Part shown: piece after piece, positions 23,295 through 35,058 of the stretch
Layout: the number at the start of each line of letters is the position of its first letter
How positions within the stretch are numbered: the stretch's first letter is position 1
Source of the DNA: Hexactinellida sp. DTS-2022
Lineage: Eukaryota > Porifera > Hexactinellida
DNA length: 64,000 nt
Direction: 5' to 3'
Assembly: GCA_028753945.1 (NCBI GenBank)
Contig: JAPNXP010000003.1
Location: forward strand, 5,146,001 to 5,210,000
The notes under the pieces: generated by a model
What the model saw: the letters and a program-made list of their open reading frames with translations, nothing else
Database searches by the model: none
Told to the model about the DNA's origin: nothing
Made by a program: the position numbers and the translations under genes

Positions 23295-24320
23295 GGGGCT
23301 GACTGAATAGTGGAATCTAGTGGAACCTAGTGGAATCCAGTGGAATCTAGTGGAATCTAGGGTGACTGAATGGTGGAATCTAGTGGAATCTAGTGGAATC
23401 TAGTGGAATTACTAAATTTTAGTGGAATTGACTGAACGGTGGAATCGAGTGGATTTTCTAAAAACCGACTGAACAGTGGAATCGAGTGGAATCTTTGACT
23501 GAATAGTGGAATCGAGTGGAATCGAGTGGAATTTGACTGAATAGTGGAATCGAGTGGAATTTGACTGAATAGTGGAATTTGACTGAATAGTGGAATCGAG
23601 TGGAATTTGATTAAATTGTTAAACACTACGTATATGCTATAAGCTACGTGTGTATCATATTACGTTAATTTTCGCCCATCTAAAATTGTTTGCAATGATT
23701 GAACTAGTGTTGTGCATGAAGTGGGACAATATGATACTATATTAATATTCTTACTAATCATCTCTATTGAACTGCCCAATGAATATCAACTGGATTTGAT
23801 AAGGAATTGTTGATAAATAATGTTAATAAGATGTGTCTAAATAACATGGTAACAAAGCCTAACTAATAAATCCTATTGTGTCACTTCATGCACAACACTA
23901 GTTCAATCATTGCAAACAATTTTACATGGGCGAAAATTAACGTAATATGATACATACGTAGCTTATAGCATATACGTAGTGTTTAACAATTTAATCAAAT
24001 TCCACTCGATTCCACTATTCAGTCAAATTCCACTAGATTCCACTTGATTCCACTATTCAGTCAAATTCCACTCGATTCCACTATTCAGTCAAATTCCACT
24101 CGATTCCACTCGATTCCACTATTCAGTCAAAGATTCCACTCGATTCCACTGTTCAGTCGGTTTTTAGAAAATCCACTCGATTCCACCGTTCAGTCAATTC
24201 CACTAAAATTTAGTAATTCCACTAGATTCCACTAGATTCCACCATTCAGTCACCCTAGATTCCACTAGATTCCACTAGATTCCACTGGATTCCACTAGAT
24301 TCCACTATTCAGTCAGCCCC
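23295..24320. mobile_element. Foldback transposon with about 435-bp arms and 9-bp target duplication
   Basis: Arms 23295-23727 and 23880-24320 are inverted copies; the loop is about 152 bp. The outer part of each arm is a minisatellite of GTGGAATCGAGTGGAATTTG type units, giving long spurious frames on each strand. The target duplication CTAATCAAG lies at 23286-23294 and 24321-24329. Long arms plus a 9-bp duplication point to a MULE-type (Mutator-like) foldback. No coding capacity. Confidence 0.9.
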
Positions 24321-24329
24321 CTAATCAAG

Positions 24330-25249
24330 TGGTAAAGTAAATATATTCAAGAACAGGTGAATAAACGAATAGATAAGTTGTATTTTGTTAATTAAATTTT
24401 TGCGTAATGTTAAATAAGAAAACATGTTATATTATAAAAAGTTGCTCATGGTTGTAATCTTCAGGAGAGGATCCTGAAAAATTTCCATTTACACAGCAGC
24501 GTAATTTCTACAGAAGGGAGATCTCCCGTGACAGCGTTTGGAAATTTAATATCAAAAACATCGAACGAGCGATCGAAAATTTGTTGACGTTCTAGCCCTC
24601 CAGAAATGTTTTTATCCGAAATTCGACTAACCGAACATGCCCACTGGTCCCCGTTCCTAACCATTACATAGTGGTCTATGTATCGGGAGACCTAGGTTAT
24701 CCGGGAAAAGATTCTGCAAGCCTAGATTTAGTTAGAGATCGCACATAAGCGCGCAAAATACTCAATTTGTATTACGTCTATGGGAGCAACTCGTCACATA
24801 CGCCTGAATGAAACCCTTGTTATCAGAACCTTATGGACTTGTCCTAACGGGTCCGGGTTATCGAGTTTACATTTAATTGAAACGAAAAAAATCCAGAAGA
24901 AATATGAGAGAACACTATTGAGATTTTTCTGCAGTCACCCTTGCAGCAGGTACTAACTATTTAAGCGCGGCCCGCAAGGCTGAAATACTCACTCTATGTT
25001 CGGGAATCGGGCCTTGTCCCGACTTCCCCCTCTGGATAGGCCACTGCCTACACCACCGTAATTAGCCTTTGCTTGTTTTCTCTGAAATGTGATTTTATCA
25101 AATCTGCTGCGAACCAAATATGGCGGCTTAGTTAACAATATTTATTTCATAAAACACAAGTGATTTCAGAGAAAACAAAGTGAAGATCAAATAAGCAATA
25201 AACTTTCATTCGCTAAATAGAATGTTAAAAATTAAGATAGCTAATAGTA
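24330..25249. other. Spacer, nothing recognised
   Basis: Includes a short minus-strand frame (24461-24664) without family signal and a GC-richer patch near 25000-25060 of transposon-like character (GGGCCTTGTCCCGAC) with no partner end. About 25080-25249 is the conserved 3' flank of the zinc-knuckle exons. Confidence 0.4.
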
Positions 25250-25575
25250 CTAGAGCGAAAACTTTCTGTGCTTTTTATTAAGCGAAATCTGTTCGGTCTT
25301 ACAAGTGTCTCCGAAACGTTTGTTGTGGCTTTTTAGATTCGGAAAATCAGTAAATTCTTTCGTACAGTACTTACAAGTATAGATCCTTCTTCCAACAAAC
25401 CTCTCCTTGCAACTCCCTTTATACTTCCCAGTGTGAAGATGGAAAGCGTAATAGGAATACCCTAATGCTCTCTTGCAACAAGGACAATAGTAAGGAGTAC
25501 TGTCCTGTTCAGTATTTCTCGTAGACACAGGAATTGTATCCTCAAAGCTTTGGACTCGATGTGGTATGTGTGCAC
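25250..25575 (-). CDS. Zinc-knuckle gene Z1, exon 2 (twin CCHC)
   Basis: 326-nt terminal exon: acceptor ATCTTTTCAG ending at 25576, phase 1 entry, stop TAG at 25250-25252. It encodes a short linker and two CCHC knuckles ('YYCPCCKRALGYS...' and 'TCKYCTKEFTDFPNLKSH...'). With exon 1 (787 nt) the spliced coding length is 1,113 nt, exactly 371 codons including the stop, which supports the pairing. The protein would have four knuckles behind an acidic domain. Confidence 0.72.
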
Positions 25576-25648
25576 CTGAAAAGATATTAGGTTATTTCTG
25601 AAATTATAATCCATTTCATTGAGGTCAAGTGTATATATATATACAGTG

Positions 25649-26431
25649 CAGTGCTCGACAAATTAGGTGGTTTGGTGGCAATAGCCACCAAACATTATTT
25701 GACTTTGTGCAGAATGTATTTTTCGTTGGGGTAGTGAATCTGCTGTTAACAGCCATTTTGGCTGTTTGCTGTTAACAGCTAACTGTTTTCTGTTAACAGC
25801 TAAGAATTCGTCCCTAATTGGCATTAAAACTTAACCGCATTTAAGTCGCCTTTAAGTTGTTAATTAACGCCAATTTAAGCTGTTAGCAGCCCATTTTGAG
25901 CTGTAAACAGCCAATTCTAGCTGTTAACAGCCAATGTGAGCTGTTAATAGCCCATTTTGAGCTGTTAACAGCCAATTCTAGCTGTTAACAGCCAATGTGA
26001 GCTAATAATAGCCCAATTTAAGCTGTTAACAGCCAATTCAAGCTGTTCGAATTCAATAACTGTATCAGCAAAATTAAGGAAAAAGGGACAAGCAAAGAAA
26101 GTTATACTCAAAAATGTTTAAATTCGAATTGTATATCGTATTTACATAACAGTGAAATTAGAAACTAAATGATTATATTATAATAATTCAATTATTGCAT
26201 TGGTCAGCATCTAGCTGTTAACAGCTTCGATTTTCATTTGCTGTTAACAGCTTGCCTGTTTCCATCCCTGAAATTTATTTGTTATTCATAATATTGTTGT
26301 TTTACAGCATCAAGAGTTTGTTAAGCCATAAGTGGTTTGTTAAACCGGGTGTTGTTTATTCTTTAGCCACCAGAAAATGTGAGGTGGTGGCTTAATTAGC
26401 CACCATCAAAATTTCATTTTATCGTGCACTG
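25649..26431. mobile_element. hAT-like element packed with GCTGTTAACAGC palindromes
   Basis: Inserted in the Z1 intron. Left terminus CAGTGCTCGACAAATTAGG, right terminus ending ATCGTGCACTG; flanks ATACAGTG (25641-25648) and CTACAGTG (26432-26439). Sister introns have the empty sequence ATCTACAGTG. The interior (about 25735-26045 and 26205-26255) holds around ten copies of the palindrome GCTGTTAACAGC or close variants, roughly 25-35 bp apart. Subterminal GTGGTGGCT/AGCCACCA motifs are inverted. No coding capacity. Confidence 0.75.
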
Positions 26432-26699
26432 CTACAGTGTTTTGTCATTCTACAAGGCTTATTAACTGTATTCATTATCGAGGGTATGATTAAACTTTCT
26501 ACTCGACTCTTGTTGAGAACATTTCAGATATGTACATAACATTTGTGCCATCAGTGAAAGTTTAACTTGTCTGAGGAGTTTTCTTCAAATAAATGACAAA
26601 AAATGAAGGAAATAAAATGCAAAATGCAAACAGAATGTCCTTAGATAAATAAATTAATTAAGGGCTCATTTTAATACGAGTCCTTCTTCAATACTATCC

Positions 26700-27021
26700 G
26701 GTATTTAACATTGTGATAGAAACTAACTTCTAAATGTTATAAAAAGTAAACAGTAGGCTGAAATCGAATTTCGCATTTATAAATTTCTAATATGTATATT
26801 TATTATTTTGGTTTAGTAAATAGATAAAATTTTTATTAAATATCAAAATGAAGCTAGAGGCTAGCTTCCAACGGGTATTATAGGTAAAAAAGTAGGTATG
26901 CTGAATTCGAATCATTTGTTTCAAAATTTTAGTTAAATATATATTGTACAGTATATTGAAAATTTCGAGACTGCGTAGGGGTTGAGTTATTCATCGCGAA
27001 GCGACTAAGAACGAAGGGCTC
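26700..27021 (+). mobile_element. Helitron-like remnant (satellite unit plus tail)
   Basis: About 26725-26930 carries diverged versions of the satellite unit ('gaaactaacttctaaatgtta', 'ccaacgggtattataggta'). 26990-27021 is the tail ATCGCGAAGCGACTAAG ... GAAGGGCTCG followed by T. Hairpins further upstream are eroded. Confidence 0.6.
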
Positions 27022-27289
27022 GTATATAATAATTGTGCTATACAAGTTCGCACTAGTGGGAAGTCTGTTATAACAACTTTAGTGCGATCTAACAATAATA
27101 ATAAATATTAATGCACAAAGATATGGGCCGAACCTATTTTGGTCAGTAGGGCCATTCTTGGACAGGCAAAATTGGTCCCGAACCATTTTTGACCCGGACC
27201 AAATTTATCGTGACTTATGCACATATAAATCTTCCACTATTGTTTATAAAAGTTTTGAGAGTCTAAATTGGAGCCAGTACAGGGATACG

Positions 27290-27765
27290 TATATATGTTA
27301 TGTCGATTTTGTTAAATGTCGATTTTACAAAATCAACATGAATCAACATTCTCTGCCAAGGTGTGGAATGAGGGTAAAGCCATGCTTAACTGAGTAAGCA
27401 TGTAGCACATAACAAGATAAAAGAATCTGGCTGTAAATAAAGTGTCTTGTATTTGAAACGCTCGGGCCATTTTAAGTGTGGGTTTAAAAATTCAACAATT
27501 AAGATATGTCGATTTTATAAAATCAACACATTTTATAAGTTGATTTTGTAAATCAACATTCTGAAATGTCGATTTACAAAATCAACATTTCAGATTGTCG
27601 ATTTTACAAAATTAATTAATAAAAAAATGTTTATTTTACAAAATCGACATTCTGAAAATAGTGAATTTTATAAAATAAACTATTTATAAATTAAAGTTCA
27701 GTTTGTATGTTGATTTTACAAAATCGACATTTTGGATGTCGATTTTACAAAATAGACATGACATA
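27290..27765. mobile_element. Palindrome-array element (TGTCGATTTTACAAAATCAACA family)
   Basis: Ends resemble TATATGTTATGTCGATTTTG and CAAAATAGACATGACATATA, inverted. The interior is about eight copies of the near-palindrome TGTCGATTTTACAAAATCAA. A second copy lies inside the MULE-like transposon (about 31965-32355). Target duplication not resolved; class unknown. Confidence 0.6.
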
Positions 27766-27902
27766 TACTCACAAGTACGAAGCGCTAAATGGTAACAGTA
27801 TTTAGTGCTTAAGGTCAAAAGACATGATTCGAATATAGTAGGTAATCACATTAATTATCAAAACGTATAAGTTAATATTATTAAAAAATTGCATCACTAT
27901 AC

Positions 27903-28689
27903 CTGTTTGGATAAGGTGATTTACATTGTTGATAGACATCTGCCAGGTTTTACAGGTATCACCAAACTCTGTGTTATGTCTCTTGAGAGATCGGAGACTA
28001 AGATAATCAGTTTGGCAATAAGGACAGGTAAAGAATGTTCTCCCAAAAATCTTTCGTTTACAAAGACCTTTAGTCTTGCCAATATGAAGCCGTAAAGTAT
28101 TTAACGAATATCCTAATCCTTGACCACAATCTGGGCAATAATAAGGACCACTGTGTTCTTTCCTAATTGATTCTTCCTGTGACGATAATGTTTTACTATT
28201 TGTTGGTAATTCTTCTCCAGAGTCAATGCCTGTCATATCCATGGATTCATTAGGTTCTGCTATGTGGGTCAGTAAACAATCGGAGGAACTGGTGGCATCA
28301 TCTGCAGGAGGAAACTCCTTCATTGTATCATCAGTTCCTCCTTCTTCTATTGTAAAACTAGACACTTCTGTAATAAATGGATATCGTTCTTTAATCAGGT
28401 CTAAAGTCATAACCTGTGATACATCTGGTACGTTTACTACATCGGCTGAATCGCGCTCCACACTGATATTCGATCCTACATCCAACTCATCTACGTATTC
28501 TGTATCAAGAATATCATCCTCAGTCAAATGACTATTTCCAGCCTGCTTCTGAAGATCACTTTCTTGTACAGATTCAAAGTAACTATCAGAAATCTTATTA
28601 TTATTAACAGAAAGTTGTTCTGTATTGATATTGTGTTTCTCTTTCAATTTCATCAGTTGAGTTGTGTCGAAATATTTATCACACTCCAT
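27903..28689 (-). CDS. Zinc-knuckle gene Z1, exon 1 (acidic domain + twin CCHC)
   Basis: Begins at the ATG at 28689 ('MECDKYFDTTQLMKLKEKHN'). About 165 residues of acidic, Ser/Asp/Glu-rich sequence precede the module 'YYCPDCGQGLGYS' (C-x2-C-x13-H-x7-C) and 'TCPYCQTDYLSLRSLKRH' (C-x2-C-x12-H-x7-C). The donor G|GTATAGTG follows 'LIQT', at 27902-27895; the exon is 787 nt (phase 1), matching exon 2 at 25575. Open frame beyond the donor is intronic. Not a family I can name; a nuclear, nucleic-acid-binding protein is a reasonable inference from the knuckles. It is the intact paralogue of 22331-23116. Confidence 0.75.
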
Positions 28690-28961
28690 TGAGACACTAG
28701 CTACTCAATCAGTGACATTTGAATATCAGTAATTACGACCAGAATGCTACTAATGAACGTGTCCATCCTTAATATATACAAAGCCAGGCCTGTAGGAGTG
28801 CTGAGCCGACCTGGATAATGCGTCAATATATTAAGGATTTGGGGACTGTAAGTCTGTAACTTTCTGGCCATGAACCAAGCTACAGTCGACTTCGCTTAAT
28901 TTCAGCATAGGTTAGGAATTACGTTCCATTCATAGTCATATTAATAGGAAGCCAATATAAG
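28690..28961. other. Upstream region of Z1
   Basis: About 28690-28770 matches the sequence upstream of the Z2 exon (after 23116), so the promoter region was duplicated along with the gene. The rest is unremarkable. Confidence 0.45.
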
Positions 28962-29993
28962 CAGGGTTGCCAACCACTGAAAACAAAAACTGGGAGATTT
29001 TGCCAATTTTGGCGGGAGTTTACCAAAAAAGCGGAGGTCGAAGATGAAAAAGCGGGAGAAAAGCGGGAGACTCAAAATATAGGCCATTTGTTTGAATTTA
29101 TCATGAATAGAACGTTACAATATGATTATTTTTTGTTTGGATATTTACAATTAGGAAACGCTTATTTTTCTAGTTCTATCTATATAATTTCTTCCCGCAT
29201 ATCTCGTATTCACCCAATGTATGCAATGATACAACAAAACGAAATAGCATAGCTCAATGAATTATAATTTTTTTACAAGGCTTGTTTTTTTATTAGATAT
29301 ATGTACGTCTATGTAGCAGATTTAAATATGTTCAAAAGTTCTCGAAATTTACAGGGATTTTTCTTGAGATTCAAGGAATTTCATGACGTTATGGTATCAA
29401 ATTTGTAAAATGTGTTGTAAAGCGTATTTCACCCGTGGTTGCATAGATCGACATATAAATTAAAAACGGTAAAAAATTCAGCATCGTACCTAGTGTAACA
29501 ACTTTGTAAGCACAAGGCCATCGAGATATTATTAATAATTTCTTCCAAATTCGAATTAAAATATAATAGTACAGTGTATTAATAAGGGGGCTAAATAATC
29601 TTTGCTAACTCACAAGTATATAAGTAGAACATAACTTGGTACTCGTATCTTGACTAATTGTAGCAAAAAAGTTATTTACTTATCAGTAGAACCTTTAGAA
29701 AGTGAACACCCTGGGGACTAGCCAAAACGTTCACTTTTGAGAGGTGTTCACTTTTAATGATTTATCATAATGTGTGTCTAATGCAATGGAGAAATTTGGG
29801 ACAGAGAAAAAGTATTCATATTTTGGAGTTCATTTCTTGGAGAGGTGTTCACTTTTGGAGGTTTTACTGTACAATATCATAAAAGCTAAAATAGAAACAA
29901 TTTCCAAAAAAGCGGGAGTTTATAAAAAGTTTGGCTCGAGGTCGGAAGGATGGGATAAAAAAATACAAAAAATCGGGAGGGTTGGTAAGCCTG
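28962..29993. mobile_element. hAT-like element with GCGGGAG subterminal repeats (CAGGGTTGCCAACC family)
   Basis: Termini CAGGGTTGCCAACCACTG and GGGTTGGTAAGCCTG, flanked by TATAAG on both sides. Both subterminal regions repeat GCGGGAG; a GTTCACTTT-rich insert lies at about 29690-29870. The same family recurs at 37953-38402, and a related one (GCGGGAC) at 54857-55303. No coding capacity. Confidence 0.75.
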
Positions 29994-30495
29994 TATAAGT
30001 GATAACTTATAATAAATAAACAATGCATCAAATAAGTTAAGAAAAAAGTTGTGAATTATTAGTGAATAAGCCCCAGTTGGATTAGTGGGTCACTTTAAAA
30101 TAACTATTGATACCTATTTTGGCTTTGAAATAACTAAATCCGTATAATTTGATAGCTACAAGTTCAATTACTAAAACAGAAAGGGATTGTATTTCAAATA
30201 ATTAATAATAGTTTTTGACTTATGGCTTCAATTCTACTGATTTATTTTCCAAAGTAATATAGGAGTTTATTTACATTCCATTAAAATCCAAAATTTCGAA
30301 TCAAGTGAACTAATTCATCCCAAATTATGTTTTCTCTTCTTATTCATGCTCTATCATGCTCTCCTCATCTGATCTTACTTCAATTAATCGATCGACGTAA
30401 TAATTCCTATATAACCTAAATTCTCAATCTAACAAACTGAGTCTGATATAGTCTCTCAATAATTGTCTACCAATTAAAAACTGTAAATACTAGTA
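29994..30495. other. AT-rich spacer
   Basis: No gene, repeat structure or element end recognised upstream of the tyrosine-rich gene. Confidence 0.4.
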
Positions 30496-31481
30496 TTGAT
30501 TCGACACCATCTTTGTTTCTATGTTCATATTGACACCTGGCAGAATGACCTCCTTCAAGTTATACTTGTCCTATTCTCTTTCTTTCATTCTCTCTCCTCT
30601 CAGAGCTACTCTTCTTCGTGCTATGGTTCTTATGGTCATTCTTATTATTACTTCAACAGTTTTAACGGTGCATTGTGCTGCTACAGATATTCCTATAGAA
30701 GTTCAACCCATAACACATACTATGTCTACTGTCCATCTACACATATTCTACAACTGTTCAAGCCACTACTTCCATATCTAATAACTGTAATACTTAACGA
30801 GTGTGAAGTTAGCAGCGAGTTCCAGTAGCGAAATATGAGCACAACTTAACACTTAATAAATCAGTCACTTTTCATTCAATTAACATGACATTTCTTGAGG
30901 ACCTTAATCTAGGTTGGGGCTTTTGCCATTTCCAAAATCTAACCCATATCACACCTACATTTTCCACAATGACATTGCAAATTTTCTAATACAAAATCTC
31001 CATAGAGGATTTCGAACACAGCTTAACACTTACAGAATCAGTCACTTTTCATTCAATTAACATGACATTTCTTGAGGACCTTAATCTAGGTTGGGGCTTT
31101 TTCTTTTTTAATGGGTAAATTGCATAACCACCTCTCATACTAAGTTCCTATTCCTGGACCAAATCATACTAAATATATTTCTATTTATTCAACCAATTGC
31201 TTATAAATTATCCACACATGTGTGTTTAGAAGATTATTCTTCCTAAAGTGCTAGAATTGGCACATTTTTTCTTCTGCACTTAGATGATTTCTTCAAGCTA
31301 AAATCTTGGACAATCAACACTTACATTTAGATATTAACACTTACTTTTATCAACATTGTGGTTTATGTTTTTTCTTTGGCTTCTTATTATATATGTAATT
31401 CCTTGCTATATAATCCAGAAAGTGAATAAATTTGTTAAAAATATTTCTTTATACACACAATTCTAATCGACGTTTGTTTTT

Positions 31482-31688
31482 ATGTCTTTCCAATTTTGCA
31501 ATCTACTTAATAATATTCCTATTTTATGTTTTGTTTGGATCGCATCTTCAGTGCGAATGATGTGCTGTGGCGATGTTGAAGCTAATCCTGGACCCATTTC
31601 TTCAGGTTGGTTTCTGAGATGTTTTATTCACTTAATGAATAATAGTAGGGCATTAGGTCGCACGATCATTATCGCGATCCTTTTCTAA
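31482..31688 (+). CDS. 2A (StopGo) leader peptide of the transposon
   Basis: ATG at 31482 opens a hydrophobic leader ending 'MMCCGDVEANPGP', with the 2A core GDVEANPGP at 31569-31595. 2A peptides make the ribosome skip the Gly-Pro bond, releasing the upstream peptide; they occur at the N-termini of some animal retroelement and NLR proteins, sometimes doubling as a signal sequence. The hydrophobic run just upstream is compatible with that. The frame then runs into non-conserved sequence; a possible donor (TCTTCAG|GTTGGT) directly follows at 31607, so the leader is probably spliced or formerly contiguous with the transposase frame at 32368. An inserted palindrome element now separates them. Confidence 0.7.
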   Translation: MSFQFCNLLNNIPILCFVWIASSVRMMCCGDVEANPGPISSGWFLRCFIHLMNNSRALGRTIIIAILF

Positions 31689-31964
31689 CGATCGTAGGGG
31701 AATGGCGAACATATTTACAGGAGGATCAAATTGGAGATCTCGATCATTCTCCTCCCTAAATTTCGATCCTTACATTCCGATCTTTTGAAAATCTGATAAG
31801 CTATAAAGCGCTTAGATTATATTATCAGCTCTCTCATAAGATTTATAATTATGATCATAACTGTTATTAACATATATAATTATCATAATGAATGTTGCTG
31901 GTTGCTCACTAAAATTTCTATTACATTTAGAAGGAAATTAAATTCGAATTTAATCAACATTTCA

Positions 31965-32355
31965 TTTGTATATATGTTTTGTCGATTTTGTCAAATGTTG
32001 ATTTTACAAAATCAACATGTCGATTTTACAAAATCAACAAGAATCAACGGAACTAAAACAAGTGTTCGACTTTGGCTATATTACTCGGATAAGCCTTAGT
32101 TTTATTGCATTTTGTTCAGAATTCGTTTCATCCAAGTATATACCGATTTATATGAAGAAATTTTTTACCACAATGAAATTTTTTATTAGAATGAAAAAAT
32201 ATTCCAGGGTGATTTTGCAAAATCAACGAATAAAATATGTCGATTTTATAAAATCAACTATTTTACAAATTAAACTTAAGTTTGTATGTTGATTTTTAAA
32301 AATCGACATTTTGAATGTTGATTTTGTAAAAACGGCTATTTGACAAAATGGACAT
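31965..32355. mobile_element. Palindrome-array element nested in the transposon
   Basis: Second copy of the TGTCGATTTTACAAAATCAACA family; ends TATATGTTTTGTCGATTTTG and GACATAACATATAC. It sits between the 2A leader and the first transposase frame and probably disrupts the 5' gene structure. Confidence 0.6.
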
Positions 32356-32367
32356 AACATATACACA

Positions 32368-35055
32368 ATGGTACTATTAAGAAATGATCTCAAAAACTAT
32401 CGTGATCGAGATCGGCGATCCTTTTTTTCACAAAGGGCTAATGTCCTATATTATAGTATAATGACTAACGATTTTCTTTATATAGATGAAAATGAAAACA
32501 GACATAGGGATATATCAGATTTGATGGTAAAAGCTCTGATCAAATTAGATTACAGTTTGTCTGAAATTGATGATAACTTAAAACTCAATAATTGGCGCAA
32601 CCCTAGCTCAATCTGGGGTGAGTTATCAAAGTTAATCTTCCGAAGAAACATTAGCAAGTACAGAGGTAAGATTAGACTTTTGTGGTACAATAACAGATGC
32701 AATGTTCAAAATCGATTTAGAACGGCTGTATTGGAACACAAAACTTCATTAACTAATGTAAACACACAAAACAGCAATCTCAACTCTAAAATTCCCACAA
32801 CTCTGAAGGAAACAGGTTATTCGGATGTGAATGAAAATATAGATTCCAAATCTGCTTCCTTTTCTAATATTTCTTCTCAGATAGTTCCATTAAAAACATT
32901 TCATGAATCGACTACATGCATCCTTAAAGATAATCCATGTGAAATCGAGTGCAGTGCTTCAAAGTTTCATTTAAGCTATCAAGAATGGAGCCAAATAGAG
33001 CCACAATTTGCATATGGAAAGTTGCAACCCGAATGGACTAATATTTTTACTCTAAAAATAGCAGAATTTTACCCATTCTGCGTGTTGCTGTTTAAATACC
33101 ACCGAATTAACGTAAAGTACGAAAGTCTAAAATGTCACTTTCTAATTGCTGAAGCAAATTGCAAATTCACAAACTGCATTACACTAAAATTTTGGATTGA
33201 TAGAGCACCAGAAAATTGGGTGGATAGTGTGAAAGTAAACTTCCTAGTAAACGGTTCAATATCTTCTCAACATTTCGATAATAGAACGTCACATAGTCGT
33301 CACATTACTGGTGCAAAAAGGAAGGAACTGACTCTGAACATATCCTCATCCTCTCCCATTAATTATCACTATGACCAATTCAAAAGTTCTGAAATTTTGT
33401 ATAGCATGGTAATTTCAACAACATACATTCACAAAGTGTTCTACGAAAGATAAAATCACAGGAATTATCTAGACAACGGTTGAATAGCGATTTGTGGGTT
33501 GATATTGTTAGCACAAAGAAAACCTATGATATTTCCATAAAAGGAAATATTTTAAATGGTTATATCCAAAGCTTATCCAGAGAACCAATTGTAATTCACC
33601 TCTATAGTAAAGAGCAAATACTTCTGTTGAAACAATTCCAATCAAAGAGAATTTTTCTACACCTAGAAGCGACTGGCTCAGTTGTTCGCAAATTAGACAA
33701 AGGTCAAAAACTTTTTCTCTATTATGCTTTAACTATTAGACATCCTGAAGCAAAAATAAGTCCAATACCCCTTGCTGAAATGTTGAGTAGTGATCACACA
33801 AAATGTTGAGATTACACATTTCGTAAATAGATGGCAGTATACTGTGAAAAAAGTACTTAATAGGGAATTTACTCCAGCACTTATAGAGGTGGACTTTAGT
33901 TTGGCGATGTTGCATAGTGCCTGTCAAAGTTTTAATCACGAAAATTTGGAAAATTACCTCAAATCTTGTTGGCAAATTACTAACACCTCGTTGCAAATCT
34001 CGGAATCAAAAATAGAACCTAAAACAGTTATTCATATTTGCACAGCACATTTAATGCATCGCTTTAGTTACAGGCTTGATCGAACAATGAGGGTACAAAA
34101 AAACACCAAGAAGATTTTACTTTTTGCAATGGCTAGATTAGTTAATTCTACTACATTAGAAGAATTAAGACACCTGTTTGTTGCCTTATCAATTTCCTGT
34201 ATTGCTAAAAAGCTATATCCAGAAGTTCAAAAATATATTGGTGATTTAGAAAAGGCTATAAATGGTGAAGAAGAACGAGAATATCTTGCTATTGATTACC
34301 TTGAAGATTTAAATGAAGAACTTCCCAATGATCTAGGTGATAGCTTGACATACAAAAGGAAATCTCCTTTTGGAAAATATTTCGAAAGAGAATTAACTAA
34401 TTGTCAGGATTTCATAGATAAGATGGAGGAAACTTATTCAGGGAGACACGATTTCGAAGAAAACTCCCGTTATTTTCTTCCTAAACTACCAATCTTTTTA
34501 TCTACCCACTATATGCCTATCTGCCCCCTCTGGACAGGTTTGATACTCTGCCGCCTATCAACATCAGAACAAAATCTTATGAGTAAATATTCAAATGCAA
34601 TCATCGAAAATTGGATGAGAATTTTGAAAAAAAATATTTTATGTAACGAAATTAAAATGACACCAGCAGATTTCATAAGGAAAGTTCATGAAGGGATTCA
34701 AGGTAGATTAAAAGCATTCGAGTTCGCGTTTTATCCAATAAGTTCAAAAATAATAAGACGAGTGAAAAATGACCTCACAGATAATAGTCAGATTGAAGAA
34801 GTTTGGGATAAGCGAAAGAGAAAGAAAAAGAGTTACTTTGATCGCTATAACATATCAAACAAAATTACAAAGAATATTGGAAAAAGACGTAAAAATGAAT
34901 TTTCTCCAATTAAAAAAATACCGAGAAATACCAAAACTTCAACAAATCAATTGATCTCTAAATCGCATTCAAGTATATGTTCAAAAAAGATTAGCGAAAA
35001 CATTGAACTTTTAAGTGATGTCAGTGATGATGAGCCTGTAGTGATCAATAATTAA
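32368..35055 (+). pseudogene. MULE-like transposase, frameshifted
   Basis: Three adjoining frames read as one protein. Part 1 (32368-33453) has an N-terminal domain and a putative zinc/recognition region (C-x3-C...H-x3-Y, then 'CKFTNCITLKFWI' and 'SRHITGAKRKEL'). Part 2 (33480-33809) has 'IFLHLEATGSVVRKLDKG', where the family typically has Asp in 'DATGS'; here it is Glu. Part 3 (33790-35055) has 'LIEVDFSLAMLHSACQSF', 'IHICTAHLMHRF' and 'SNAIIENWMRILKKN', which may supply the remaining acidic residues, and ends in a Lys-rich tail. The frame shifts near 33445 and in an A-run near 33803 (one extra A). The frame lesions and the Asp-to-Glu change suggest an inactive copy. Confidence 0.65.
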
Positions 35056-35058
35056 ATC

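Noticed and set aside
23390-24235. Open frames with repeated SIPLFSQ-type peptides on both strands
   Set aside because: They are translations of the minisatellite in the foldback arms and appear in both orientations; not genes.
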